Shown here: positions 1 to 7,810 of the stretch, one piece after another | Position numbering within the stretch: the first letter of the stretch is position 1 | Layout of the letters: each line of letters begins with the position of its first letter | DNA from: Micromonospora sp. WMMD882 | GTDB lineage: Bacteria; Actinomycetota; Actinomycetes; Mycobacteriales; Micromonosporaceae | Direction: 5' to 3' | Length of the DNA: 64,000 nt | Assembly: GCF_027497255.1 (NCBI RefSeq) | Contig: NZ_CP114903.1 | Location: 5,580,001-5,644,000 of the forward strand | Notes under the pieces: model-generated | What the model saw: only the letters and a program-made list of their open reading frames with translations | What the model was told of the DNA's origin: nothing | Databases searched by the model: none | Translations under genes and position numbers: made by a program

Positions 1-1485
1 GGCGGCCAGCCCGTGCTCCCGGGCGGCCGTGCCGACCACCAGTGACCCGTAGCTGTGCCCGAGCACGGTCTGCCGGGCCGGCGGCCCCTCGTGGGTGAGC
101 CGCAGCCCCTCCTGGAACCGGTGCAGCCCGGCCCCGGCGTCCACGGCCTGCCGGTCGCGGTACGCCTCGTGGACGAAATCCGGGGCGTCGTAGTCCAGCC
201 AGAGCACCGCCGAGGTGGCCCGGGTCGGGTCGAGCGTGGCGCAGCGGGCGGCCACCCGCGCCGCCCGACCCAGCTCGTCGTCGGCGTCGGCCAGGTCGGC
301 GGTCATCCCCGGCACGTACGTCAACACCCGGTCGGTGCGGTCCGGGTTGCCGACCGCGACCACCGCCCGGCCGTCCCCGGCCACGTCCAGCCCGAGCAGG
401 TACGCCCGGGGCGCGCCGGCCGAGCCCGGCGTGGCCAACCGGTCGGTGAGCGCGTCCAGCCCGGCCAGCCGGGCGTCGACCCGGGCCACCGCGGCCAGCT
501 CCACCGGCCCGAACGGCTTCCGGCGCGACAGCTCCCGCCGCTGGGCGAGCAGCCGCTCCCGGAGCTCGGGCAGCAGGAGACGGTTCGCCTGGTCCCGGGC
601 GGCCACCGGCACGCCGTCGAGGCGTCCGATCCGGGCCGGCTCGTGAGCGACCAGCCAGCGTCGCTGGGCCGGGGTGAGCCCGGTCCACCAGCGTCGGACC
701 AGCGCCGGATCGGCCCCCGGCGGCGGACGGTACCCGGGCGGCGGCTGCGTCCAGCCGGCGCGCCCGGCGGAGGCCAGCTCGCCTAGCCGGGCCGCCGCCT
801 CCCGGTCGGCCGCCTCGGCGAGCGCGAGCGCGCCCCCGATCGCGCCGGAGAGCCGAGCGACCTCGGCCGCCTGCCCGGCCCCGAGCGCCTGCCCGGCCCC
901 GAGCGCCTGCCCGGGCCCCGCCCCGGGCCGGGCCGGCCCCGGCGCGCTCGACCGGCCCGGGGCGGCGGTCGGGGCCGGGCCGGGCGACGGTGGCCGGTAG
1001 GTCGGGCCGGCGCTGACCCGGCCGGCCCGGTCGACCTGGAGACCCGCCGCGTCGATCTGGCGTACCGCCTCGGCCAGGCGGGCCCGGGCCAGCCGCAACC
1101 GGGCGGCGAACTCGGCGAGGGTCTGGTCCACCTCGATCAGGGCCGGCGCGACCGAGGTCAGCTCGGCGCGCAGCGCGGTGAGACGGCCGTCCGCCGTGTC
1201 GGCGGCGACGCCCCGCCAGCCGGCCCGCAGCCGCCCCGCCCCGGCGGCCAGCCCGGCGGCCCGTCGGCCCAGCACGGCGTCCAGTCCCCGCCAGGCCACG
1301 CCGGCCCGATCCCAGACGCCCGGGTCGGTCGCCCACAGCCGGGCGTACCCACCGTCGGCGGACACCCCGGCGGACACCCCGGCGGCCCCTCCCGCCGGGC
1401 CGCCGCCTCCCGCCGGGGTGGTCGTCGGCCGGCTCGTCGGCCCGGCCATCGGCCCGGCCATCGACCCGGTCGGCGGGCGGGTCAT
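1..1485 (-). CDS. DUF1023 family alpha/beta hydrolase, C-terminus cut by window edge
   Basis: Open from an ATG at 1485 through the window edge (495 codons, no stop seen). The N-terminus (about residues 1-45) is Gly/Pro/Ala-rich, followed by a helical region with DQTLAEFAARLRLARARL and an Ala/Gly-rich linker containing the repeat GQALGAGQALGAG. The C-terminal half carries DUF1023 landmarks: LTYVPGMTADL, DAPDFVHEAYRDRQAV and, in the last codons of the window, the nucleophile elbow LGHSYGSLV. The family is a predicted serine hydrolase of unknown substrate, common in actinobacteria beside ESX/WXG-like proteins. The start was chosen because it follows the upstream ESX-like gene through an ATGA relay: a 22-codon ORF (1550-1482) overlaps that gene's stop and this gene's ATG. 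Catalytic Asp and His lie outside the window. Confidence 0.8.
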   Translation of the reverse strand, partial: MTRPPTGSMAGPMAGPTSRPTTTPAGGGGPAGGAAGVSAGVSADGGYARLWATDPGVWDRAGVAWRGLDAVLGRRAAGLAAGAGRLRAGWRGVAADTADGRLTALRAELTSVAPALIEVDQTLAEFAARLRLARARLAEAVRQIDAAGLQVDRAGRVSAGPTYRPPSPGPAPTAAPGRSSAPGPARPGAGPGQALGAGQALGAGQAAEVARLSGAIGGALALAEAADREAAARLGELASAGRAGWTQPPPGYRPPPGADPALVRRWWTGLTPAQRRWLVAHEPARIGRLDGVPVAARDQANRLLLPELRERLLAQRRELSRRKPFGPVELAAVARVDARLAGLDALTDRLATPGSAGAPRAYLLGLDVAGDGRAVVAVGNPDRTDRVLTYVPGMTADLADADDELGRAARVAARCATLDPTRATSAVLWLDYDAPDFVHEAYRDRQAVDAGAGLHRFQEGLRLTHEGPPARQTVLGHSYGSLVVGTAAREHGLAA

Positions 1486-1546
1486 CGGCCCGGCGGGCGG
1501 GCCGGCGCGGTCGTCGGCCCGGTCGTCTGACCGGTCGTCGGGCGGG

Positions 1547-1858
1547 TCATCGGGCGGTGGGCAGGCGGCGGGCCGCCCGGTCGTCGGCCGCGTGATAGCC
1601 GTCGGCGGCGCCGCGCACCGCCGTGCCGGCCTCCCCGACCCGCCCGCCGAGCGCCCCGAACCAGGCGTGCGCCGCCGACTCCAACCCGGCCAACGCCGCC
1701 GTGCTGCGCCAGGCCGGCGCTGCCGGCACGAGCCCCGGCGTGCCGGCCACCCCCTGCCCCAACGCGTACGCCTCGTCGATGAGGTGGGCGGCAGCGGCGC
1801 GCAGCGCCGGGATGTCGACGCTCAGGGGCGCCCCGCCCACCTCGACTGACCTGGTCAT
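1547..1858 (-). CDS. ESX-1/EspC-like secreted protein (type VII secretion target)
   Basis: A 103-residue, largely helical Ala-rich protein starting MTRSVEVGGAPLSVDIPALR with APAWRSTAAL near residue 50 and a C-terminal helix ending AARRLPTAR. Length and pattern resemble the EspC/type VII secretion target family (PF10824) or a WXG100-like partner; there is no canonical WXG. The start at 1858 is supported by a strong Shine-Dalgarno GGGAGGAG just upstream. It overlaps a tiny ORF by ATGA and precedes the DUF1023 hydrolase, a common actinobacterial pairing that suggests the two are co-expressed. Secretion by an ESX system is inferred from family; no ESX core gene is in the window. Confidence 0.65.
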   Translation of the reverse strand: MTRSVEVGGAPLSVDIPALRAAAAHLIDEAYALGQGVAGTPGLVPAAPAWRSTAALAGLESAAHAWFGALGGRVGEAGTAVRGAADGYHAADDRAARRLPTAR

Positions 1859-1930
1859 CGCCACTCCTCCCACCGGTGGTGCCTCGACCCGCCCGACGCT
1901 AGGCGGCGACGGGCGCGCGCCGCAGCCCCC

Positions 1931-1971
1931 TGTGGACGACGGGCCGCTGACCGGGTCGCCGGTTGTCCACA
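1931..1971. promoter_or_regulatory. Pair of DnaA-box-like sequences
   Basis: TTGTCCACA at 1963-1971 matches the GC-rich actinobacterial DnaA-box consensus exactly. Its inverted partner TGTGGACGA at 1931-1939 reads TCGTCCACA on the minus strand (one mismatch). CCTGTGGAC (1929-1937) and GTCCACAGG (1965-1973) are perfect inverted arms. Surrounding genes are not origin genes, so a chromosomal DnaA-titration or DnaA-regulated promoter site, or chance, is more likely than oriC. Confidence 0.35.
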
Positions 1972-2023
1972 GGCATTGCCCACAGTGGTCCCGACCGCTA
2001 CCCTGCGCGCCGCCGGACCCTGT

Positions 2024-2166
2024 GTCGAAGTCCCTGGTCGGCCCACGGCGGGCCCGGACGACGGCCGGCGGCGTGGGGGATCGGTCCGGACACCGGTGTC
2101 CGGACCGATCCCCGCCCTGCCGGACCGCCGCCTGGACTCCGCCTCGTCTCGACCGGGGACTTCGAC
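2024..2166. repeat. Nested inverted repeat around a perfect 38-bp palindrome
   Basis: Inner arms 2076-2094 and 2095-2113 are perfectly complementary with no spacer, centred on ACCGGT. Outer arms GTCGAAGTCCCTGGTCG (2024-2040) and CGACCGGGGACTTCGAC (2150-2166) pair at 16 of 17 positions. Such symmetry in a divergent promoter region could be a cruciform, a large dimeric operator, or the body of a miniature mobile element; no target-site duplication is obvious. Confidence 0.75.
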
Positions 2167-2246
2167 CAGGGCCTAGGGTTGACCTGACATCATCCGGCCG
2201 GGTCGCCGGATGTCCGGTGTGCCGGGCCAGGCGGAACGGGGTGGAC

Positions 2247-3716
2247 ATGAAAGCGGTGTGGCGGGTCGCCGACGTACGGGCGGCCGAGGCCGGCCTGATG
2301 GCCACCCTGCCGGCGGGCACGCTGATGCGACGGGCCGCCGCCGGGCTGGCCCGCCGCTGCGCGCTGCTGCTCGCCGACCGGGGCGGGGCGTACGGCGCCC
2401 GGGTGCTGCTGCTGGTCGGCAGCGGCGACAACGGCGGTGACGCCCTGTACGCCGGCGCGCTGCTGGCGGGCCGGGGGGCGGCGGTCGAGGCGCTGCTGCT
2501 CAGCCCCGACCGGGCCCATCCCGAGGGGTTGGCCGCGCTGCGGGCCGCCGGTGGTCGTACCGTCGACGACCTGCCGGCCCGCGCGGACCTGGCGCTCGAC
2601 GGCATCGTCGGCATCGGCGGCACGGGCGGTCTCCGTGAGCCGGCGCGCCGGCTGGTCGAACGGCTGCCGCAGGTGCGTGGGCGGGACGGCGGCCGGGCCA
2701 CCGTGGTCGCCGTGGACGTGCCCAGCGGCGTCGCCGTCGACACCGGCCACGTGCCCCGTGACCCGGCCGGTCGGGCGGACGCGCTGCGGGCGGACGTGAC
2801 GGTGGCCTTCGGCGCGCTCAAGCCGGCGCTGGTGGTGGGCGAGGCGGCCGGCTACGCCGGGCAGGTGGACCTGGTCGACATCGGCCTGACCCCCTGGCTG
2901 CGGGGCACGCCCGCGCTGCGGGTCACCGAGTGGTCGGACGTGGTGGACGGCTGGCCGCGGCTCGGCCCGGCCTCGGAGAAGTACACCCGGGGCGTGGTGG
3001 GGCTGGCGACCGGCTCGGCGACGTACCCGGGCGCGGCCGTGCTCTCGGTCGGCGGGGCGCTGGCCGGGCCGACCGGGCTGGTCCGGTACGCCGGCAGCGC
3101 CGCCGCCGAGGTGCTGCGCCGGTACCCGTCGGTGATCGCCACCGGTCGGGTCGCCGACGCCGGCCGGGTGCAGGCGTGGGTGTGCGGCTCCGGGCTGGGC
3201 GCCGGCGAGGAGGCCGCCGCCGAGCTGCGTGCCGTGCTGGCCGCGCCGGTGCCGGTGGTGCTCGACGCGGACGCGCTGACCATGCTGGTGGACGGCTCGA
3301 TGGCGGACCGGCTGCGCGGTCGGGACGCGCCGATCGTGGTGACCCCGCACGACCGCGAGTACGCCCGGCTCTGCGGCGAGGAGCCGGGCGCGGACCGGGT
3401 CGGGGCGACCCTGCGGCTGGCCGCCTGGATGAACGCGGTGGTGCTGCTCAAGGGGGACCGCACGGTGGTCGGCACGCCGGCCGGTCAGGCGTACGTCAAC
3501 CCGACCGGCACCCCGGCGTTGGCCACCGGCGGCACCGGTGACGTGCTGGCCGGGCTGCTCGGCTCGCTGCTGGCCGCCGGGCTGCCGCCGGAGCGGGCCG
3601 CCGCGCTGGCCGCGTACCTGCACGGGCTGGCCGGTCGGGAGGCGGCCCGGCACGGCCCGGTGACCGCTCCGGACGTGGCGGTCGCGTTGCGCCCGGTGCT
3701 CGCCCGGCTGCCCTGA
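2247..3716 (+). CDS. nnr: Bifunctional NAD(P)H-hydrate epimerase/dehydratase
   Basis: A 489-residue cytosolic metabolite-repair enzyme. The N-terminal half is the YjeF/NnrE epimerase (GSGDNGGDALYAGALL for ribose/phosphate contacts; VAVDVPSGVAVDTG); the C-terminal half is the ADP-dependent dehydratase NnrD (ribokinase-like; VVTPHDREYARL, AVVLLKGDRTVVG, and the nucleotide motif TGGTGDVLAGLLG near residue 430). It restores NADH/NADPH damaged by hydration. The open frame runs further upstream, but MKAVWRVADV is where homology would start; GTG at 2241 is an alternative. It lies 26 bp before alr, the usual actinobacterial order nnr-alr. Confidence 0.93.
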   Translation: MKAVWRVADVRAAEAGLMATLPAGTLMRRAAAGLARRCALLLADRGGAYGARVLLLVGSGDNGGDALYAGALLAGRGAAVEALLLSPDRAHPEGLAALRAAGGRTVDDLPARADLALDGIVGIGGTGGLREPARRLVERLPQVRGRDGGRATVVAVDVPSGVAVDTGHVPRDPAGRADALRADVTVAFGALKPALVVGEAAGYAGQVDLVDIGLTPWLRGTPALRVTEWSDVVDGWPRLGPASEKYTRGVVGLATGSATYPGAAVLSVGGALAGPTGLVRYAGSAAAEVLRRYPSVIATGRVADAGRVQAWVCGSGLGAGEEAAAELRAVLAAPVPVVLDADALTMLVDGSMADRLRGRDAPIVVTPHDREYARLCGEEPGADRVGATLRLAAWMNAVVLLKGDRTVVGTPAGQAYVNPTGTPALATGGTGDVLAGLLGSLLAAGLPPERAAALAAYLHGLAGREAARHGPVTAPDVAVALRPVLARLP

Positions 3717-3730
3717 CCGCTGCCGGTCAG

Positions 3731-3736
3731 TAGGCT
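3731..3736 (+). promoter_or_regulatory. -10 element TAGGCT; leaderless alr promoter
   Basis: TAGGCT ends 6 nt before the alr ATG, which puts the expected transcription start at the start codon. No Shine-Dalgarno lies between. The same geometry recurs at tsaB, guaA and purN in this window. Confidence 0.5.
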
Positions 3737-3742
3737 GGGGGC

Positions 3743-4861
3743 ATGTGGCAGGCCGAGGCACGAGTCGATCTTGACGCGATCCGGGAGAACGTCGCCCGGC
3801 TGCGGTCCGGCACCAGCGCCGAGCTGATGGCGGTGGTCAAGGCCGACGGGTACGGGCACGGCATGCTGCCCTCGGCCCGCGCGGCGTTGGAGGCCGGCGC
3901 GGACTGGCTCGGCGTCTGCACCCTGGACGAGGCGTTGACGCTGCGCCGGGCCGGGGTCACCGCGCCGGTGCTGGCCTGGCTGCTCAGCCCGGGGCTGCCG
4001 CTGCACGAGGGGGTCGCCGCCGACGTGGATCTCTCCGCGGCGAGTCTGTCGCAGCTCGACGAGATGGTCGGGGCGGCCCGGCTGGCGGGGCGTCCGGTCC
4101 GGCTGCACCTCAAGATCGACACCGGCCTGTCCCGCAACGGCGCGACCGTCGCCGACTGGCCGGCCCTGCTGGAGGCGGCCGCGAAGGCCCAGGCCGACGG
4201 CCTGGTGGACGTGGTCGGGGTGTGGAGTCACTTCGTCTACGCCGACCTGCCCGGCCACCCGACCATCGACCGGCAGCTGGCGGTCTTCCACGAGGGGCTG
4301 GGCCTGGTCGAGCGGGCCGGGCTGCGCCCCCGGCACCGGCACCTGGCCAACTCGGCGGCCACCCTGACCCGCCCCGACACCCACTTCGACCTGGTCCGTC
4401 CCGGTATCGCGCTCTACGGTCTCTCCCCGGTGGCCGGCGAACGCTACGGGCTGCGCCCCGCCATGACCGCCCGTGCCCGGGTCATGCTCACCAAACGCGT
4501 CCCCGCCGGCACCGGCGTCTCGTACGGCCACACCTACACCACCGCAGGGGAGACCACGCTGGCCGTGGTGCCGGTCGGCTACGGCGACGGGGTGCCCCGG
4601 CACGCCTCGAACGTCGGCCCGGTCCGGCTGGCCGGACGCAACCGCACCATCGCCGGCCGGGTCTGCATGGACCAGATAGTCGTCGACTGCGGCGACGACC
4701 CGGTGGCCCCCGGCGACGTGGCGACCCTCTTCGGCGACGGCGCCGACGGCGGACCCACCGCCGACGACTGGGCCGAGGCCGTCGGCACCATCAACTACGA
4801 GATCGTGACCCGGTTCGGCGGCGTCCGGACCACCCGGGTCTACCACGGCGAGCGGACATGA
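3743..4861 (+). CDS. alr: Alanine racemase
   Basis: 372 residues, a typical length for the family. It interconverts L- and D-alanine for peptidoglycan synthesis using PLP. The Schiff-base lysine is in AVVKADGYGHG near residue 34; the C-terminal half carries VSYGHTYTT, containing the second catalytic tyrosine, then VPVGYGDGVPR and GRVCMDQ. Start ATG follows a TAGGCT -10 by 6 nt. The stop overlaps the next gene's ATG (ATGA), so alr, the hydrolase and tsaE are probably translationally coupled. Confidence 0.96.
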   Translation: MWQAEARVDLDAIRENVARLRSGTSAELMAVVKADGYGHGMLPSARAALEAGADWLGVCTLDEALTLRRAGVTAPVLAWLLSPGLPLHEGVAADVDLSAASLSQLDEMVGAARLAGRPVRLHLKIDTGLSRNGATVADWPALLEAAAKAQADGLVDVVGVWSHFVYADLPGHPTIDRQLAVFHEGLGLVERAGLRPRHRHLANSAATLTRPDTHFDLVRPGIALYGLSPVAGERYGLRPAMTARARVMLTKRVPAGTGVSYGHTYTTAGETTLAVVPVGYGDGVPRHASNVGPVRLAGRNRTIAGRVCMDQIVVDCGDDPVAPGDVATLFGDGADGGPTADDWAEAVGTINYEIVTRFGGVRTTRVYHGERT

Positions 4862-5970
4862 CCTCCCTGCTCGGCCGGGTGCCCCGCCCCCGCGGCGCGG
4901 TCGGGAAGGCGGCCGGTCTGCTCGGCGCGGCGGTCGGCGTGGCCGCCGCCGGGCTCGCCGCGGGCGTGGCCACCGAGCGCGCCCTGGTCCGCCGCTACAA
5001 GGCCGACCCCACCGACCGGTACGCCGACGAGGTGTTCGGCCAGCAACGGTACGACGAAGCGTTCCGGATGACGCTGCCCGACGGCACCGACGTGTACGTG
5101 GAGGTGGTCGAGCCGACCCGCCCGCCGGTCGACGGCGTCCCCCCGGCGGACCGGCCCACCGTCGTCCTGGTGCACGGCTTCTGCCTGGACATGGGCACCT
5201 TCCACTTCCAGCGCAAACTCCTCGCCCAGCGCGGCGGGCACCGGGTCGTCGCGTACGACCAGCCCGGCCACGGCCGCTCCGGCAAACTGGCCAGCGGCGA
5301 CTACGACATCGCCGCGCTCGGCCACACCCTGCGCCGGGTGCTCGACCGGACCGCCCCGGAGGGGCCGCTGGTGCTGGTCGGGCACTCGATGGGTGGCATG
5401 ACCATCATGGCGTTCGCCGAGCTGTACCCGGAGATGTTCGGTGACCGGGTGATCGGCGCCGCGCTGATGGCCACCTCCGGTGGTCTGCTCGCCGAGACGA
5501 AACTGGTCGCCCCGGCCCTGCTCGGCAAGGTCGGGCCGCCGGTGCTCTACATGGTCAACACCACCACCCGGTACGGCGGCCCGGTCATCGACCGGGTGCG
5601 CCACTCCACCTCCAACGTCTCCTGGCTGCTCACCCGCCGGTTCGGCTTCGGCACCCCGAACCCGAGCCCGGCCCTGGTGTCGTACGTGGAGGAGATGAAC
5701 TCCCGGACCTCCGCCGACACGGTGACCCGCTACCTGCGTACCCTGGCCACCCACTCGCGGTACCCGGCGCTCGCCGCGCTGGCCGGCACCCCCGTGCTGG
5801 TGGTCGCCGGCGAGAAGGACATGATCACTCCGGTGACCCACTCGGAGGAGATCGTCCGGCGGCTGCCGCACGCCGAGTTCGTCCGGATCCCCGACGGTGG
5901 CCACGTGGTGATGCTGGAGCACGCGGACGAGGTCGACGCCGCGCTGACGAGCTTCCTGGAGAGGCTGTGA
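4858..5970 (+). CDS. Alpha/beta hydrolase with N-terminal membrane segment
   Basis: 370 residues. An N-terminal Ala/Gly-rich hydrophobic stretch (about residues 15-40, GLLGAAVGVAAAGLAAGVAT) suggests a membrane anchor or uncleaved signal. The hydrolase core has the oxyanion-region VLVHGFCLDMG, nucleophile elbow LVGHSMGGMT, acid VVAGEKDMITP and terminal His in PDGGHVVMLE, so the Ser-Asp-His triad is intact. The substrate is unknown. The gene sits between alr and tsaE with 4-nt overlaps at both ends, a conserved actinobacterial arrangement. The longer frame extending into alr is rejected in favour of the ATGA start at 4858. Confidence 0.85.
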   Translation: MTSLLGRVPRPRGAVGKAAGLLGAAVGVAAAGLAAGVATERALVRRYKADPTDRYADEVFGQQRYDEAFRMTLPDGTDVYVEVVEPTRPPVDGVPPADRPTVVLVHGFCLDMGTFHFQRKLLAQRGGHRVVAYDQPGHGRSGKLASGDYDIAALGHTLRRVLDRTAPEGPLVLVGHSMGGMTIMAFAELYPEMFGDRVIGAALMATSGGLLAETKLVAPALLGKVGPPVLYMVNTTTRYGGPVIDRVRHSTSNVSWLLTRRFGFGTPNPSPALVSYVEEMNSRTSADTVTRYLRTLATHSRYPALAALAGTPVLVVAGEKDMITPVTHSEEIVRRLPHAEFVRIPDGGHVVMLEHADEVDAALTSFLERL

Positions 5971-6452
5971 CGATCACGGTGACGGTGGGGCTGCCCACGC
6001 TGGCCGACACGCACGCGTTCGGGCGGCGGCTCGCCGGGCTGCTCCGCGCCGGTGACCTGGTGCTGCTCACCGGGCCGCTGGGGGCCGGCAAGACCGCGCT
6101 CACCCAGGGCATCGGCGCGGGCCTGGGCGTGCTCGGCGACGTCACCTCGCCGACCTTCGTGATCGCCCGGGCGCACCGGCCGGACCCGGCCCGGGGCGGC
6201 ACGCTCGGGCTGGTGCACGCCGACGCGTACCGGCTGGGGGACGCCACCGACCCGCGCGCCGAGATCGACGACCTTGACCTGGACGCCTCGCTGGACGACG
6301 CGGTCACCGTGGTCGAATGGGGAGAGGGGCTGGCCGAGCACCTCACCGAGTCGCACCTGCACGTCCGGCTGGACCGGCACGACGACGACACCCGCACCGC
6401 CGAGCTGGTGCCGGTGGGCGGCGACTGGCCCAGCCGCCTCACCGCCCTCTGA
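5967..6452 (+). CDS. tsaE: tRNA t6A37 synthesis ATPase TsaE
   Basis: 161 residues with Walker A GPLGAGKTALTQ (about residues 35-46), TSPTFVIARAH and the acidic LVHADAYRL, all diagnostic of TsaE (YjeE). It powers the TsaB-TsaD complex that makes N6-threonylcarbamoyl-adenosine on ANN-decoding tRNAs. A GTG start overlaps the upstream stop (GTGA). TsaB and TsaD are about 2.7 kb downstream, separated by an AraC remnant, ung and a repeat-rich spacer, which suggests that material has entered a formerly tighter tsaE-tsaB-rimI-tsaD cluster. Confidence 0.93.
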   Translation: MTITVTVGLPTLADTHAFGRRLAGLLRAGDLVLLTGPLGAGKTALTQGIGAGLGVLGDVTSPTFVIARAHRPDPARGGTLGLVHADAYRLGDATDPRAEIDDLDLDASLDDAVTVVEWGEGLAEHLTESHLHVRLDRHDDDTRTAELVPVGGDWPSRLTAL

Positions 6453-6467
6453 CGCCGCCCCGTCCCG

Positions 6468-7528
6468 TCACGATTCGCCGCGCCATTTCCCCGATATCGG
6501 GGCGTCCAGGTTGAGGGATGCCCCGATATCGGGGAAATGGAGTTGGTCAACTCGGCAGAGGACGGTGGCCTGCCGCCGGTACTCACCGGGCGTCACGCCG
6601 TAGGCGGCGCGGAAGAGCCGGCTGAAGTGGGCGTCGCTGGTGAAACCCCAGCGGGCCGCGATCGCCTGGACGGTACGCCGGCGCTGGCGCGGGTCGGCGA
6701 GGTCGTGACGGCAGCGCTCCAGCCGGCTCCGCCGTATCCATCCGGCCACCGTCAGACCCTGTTGCTCGAAGAGTCCGTGCAGGTAGCGGGGCGAGACTGC
6801 GTGGGCCGCGGCGATGCCGGCCGGGGGAGGTCGGGGTCGCCGAGTCGCCGCGCGATGAACTGGTGGATCCTGACCTGGAGGGCGTTCTGGCGGGTCTCGA
6901 ACGACAGGGTGTCGGCGCGTTCGATCGCGTGGGCGCCGGTGGCGGCGAGCAGGTCCAGGGTGACCGCGCTCAGCCGGGCGGCGTCGTTCAGCGAGTACGT
7001 CTCGGCCTCCCTTGTCAGCCCGACCAGATGACGGGCGAGGAGCGCGCCGGGACCGCGCTGCCCGGAGAGCGGTACGGCGACGAGGTGGTCGAGTACCGTC
7101 GGCGACAGCGGGACGAGCGTCCTGGGGGCCTGCACGACGGCGCGGACCAGGTCGCCGGATCGTGCGGTGGCCCAACTACCCAACGGCCGGGAGAGGTCGT
7201 ACAGGACCATCTCCCGGTCTCCCAGCCGGGCCTGCCGGCCCTGCTGGGAGATCCGCACCTCGCCGCGTAGGCGCAGCACGAAGTGCACCATGCCGGGATC
7301 GGACTGCCGGATCAGCTTCGCCGTCCGGATCACCTCCAGCGGACTGTAGGCGAGCGTAGAAACCTGGACCGGGTCGAGTCGGAACAGGCTGATGGTGCCC
7401 CGGAAGTCGTTCTGGTGGACGGTCCGGATGTCGATCGGGACGTGTTGGCTGACCCCGAACTCGTACCAGCACGGCCACCGGTCCGATCGAGGAAGGTCGT
7501 CGGTATCGAACCGGATGACGTCCACCAT
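6468..7528 (-). pseudogene. AraC/XylS-family regulator split by a -1 frameshift
   Basis: Frame one (start ATG 7528) encodes an AraC-binding-like N-terminal domain up to IHQFIARRLGDPDLP; the DNA-binding half continues in another frame as IAAAHAVSPRYLHGLFEQQG, then GWIRRSRLERCRHDL, FTSDAHFSRLFRAAYGV and TPGEYRR. The join lies at a run of five G on the plus strand (6823-6827); six would restore LPPAGIAAAH. So one base is missing, by real mutation or a homopolymer sequencing error. The C-terminus runs into a GATATC-centred inverted repeat (6483-6540), which supplies the last residues HFPDIGASLNLDAPISGKW, an extension not expected in the family. The target is unknown. Confidence 0.75.
6483..6540. 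repeat. 25-bp inverted repeat with two GATATC palindromes; possible bidirectional terminator
   Basis: Arms 6483-6507 and 6516-6540 are complementary at 24 of 25 positions around an 8-nt loop. Each arm contains the perfect 14-bp palindrome CCCCGATATCGGGG. It lies between the convergent tsaE and AraC genes and forms the 3' end of the AraC reading frame. A degenerate relative may occur at 12940-12977. Confidence 0.8.
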
Positions 7529-7810
7529 GCCCTTCGGTATATAGGAACGACAATTGTTGCGCTGTCGGTAAGGCGATGGGACGGTGAACTGTCAAATCCG
7601 TGTCGGAAGCGGCGGCCACCGGGGCCGGAGGCGAACTCTTCCCCGGCCGGGACGCGCGAGCGGCCCCGGAACCGACCAGCTCCACCTCGGAGCCGACCGG
7701 CCCGATCGTCTCCGACGGCGGGATCCGGCGGGGAAGTGTCGGCCGGTGCTGGTAGGAAGTAGCCGATCCGGTCGGCGGGGCGCGCCGACCGCGCTACGGA
7801 AAGGTGGCCC

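Larger units (their letters stand above)
1859..2246. other. Divergent intergenic region with nested inverted repeats and DnaA-box-like sites
   Basis: About 390 bp between the ESX-like gene (minus) and nnr (plus). I see no gene. It contains two outward DnaA-box-like sequences (1931-1939 and 1963-1971), a perfect 38-bp palindrome (2076-2113) inside a 17-bp inverted repeat (2024-2040 with 2150-2166), and a small hairpin, CATCCGGC with GCCGGATG, at 2191-2212. Promoters for both flanking genes must lie here but none is clear; TAGGGT at 2174-2179 is a possible -10 for nnr. Confidence 0.7.

Noticed and set aside
55..786. Plus-strand ORFs over the first 1.5 kb
   Set aside because: Their products are Arg/Pro/Ala-rich low-complexity sequence; the minus strand encodes a clear DUF1023 protein with a GHSYGS motif.
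1929..1973. oriC
   Set aside because: Only two DnaA-box-like sites and no dnaA, dnaN or rpmH nearby.
1623..2246. Upstream extension of nnr in an open frame to 1623
   Set aside because: The extension overlaps the ESX-like gene on the other strand and the palindrome region; homology begins at MKAVWRVADV (2247).
6815..6835. Programmed -1 frameshift in the AraC gene
   Set aside because: No X-XXY-YYZ slippery heptamer is formed by the five-C run and no downstream pseudoknot is evident; a missing base is simpler.
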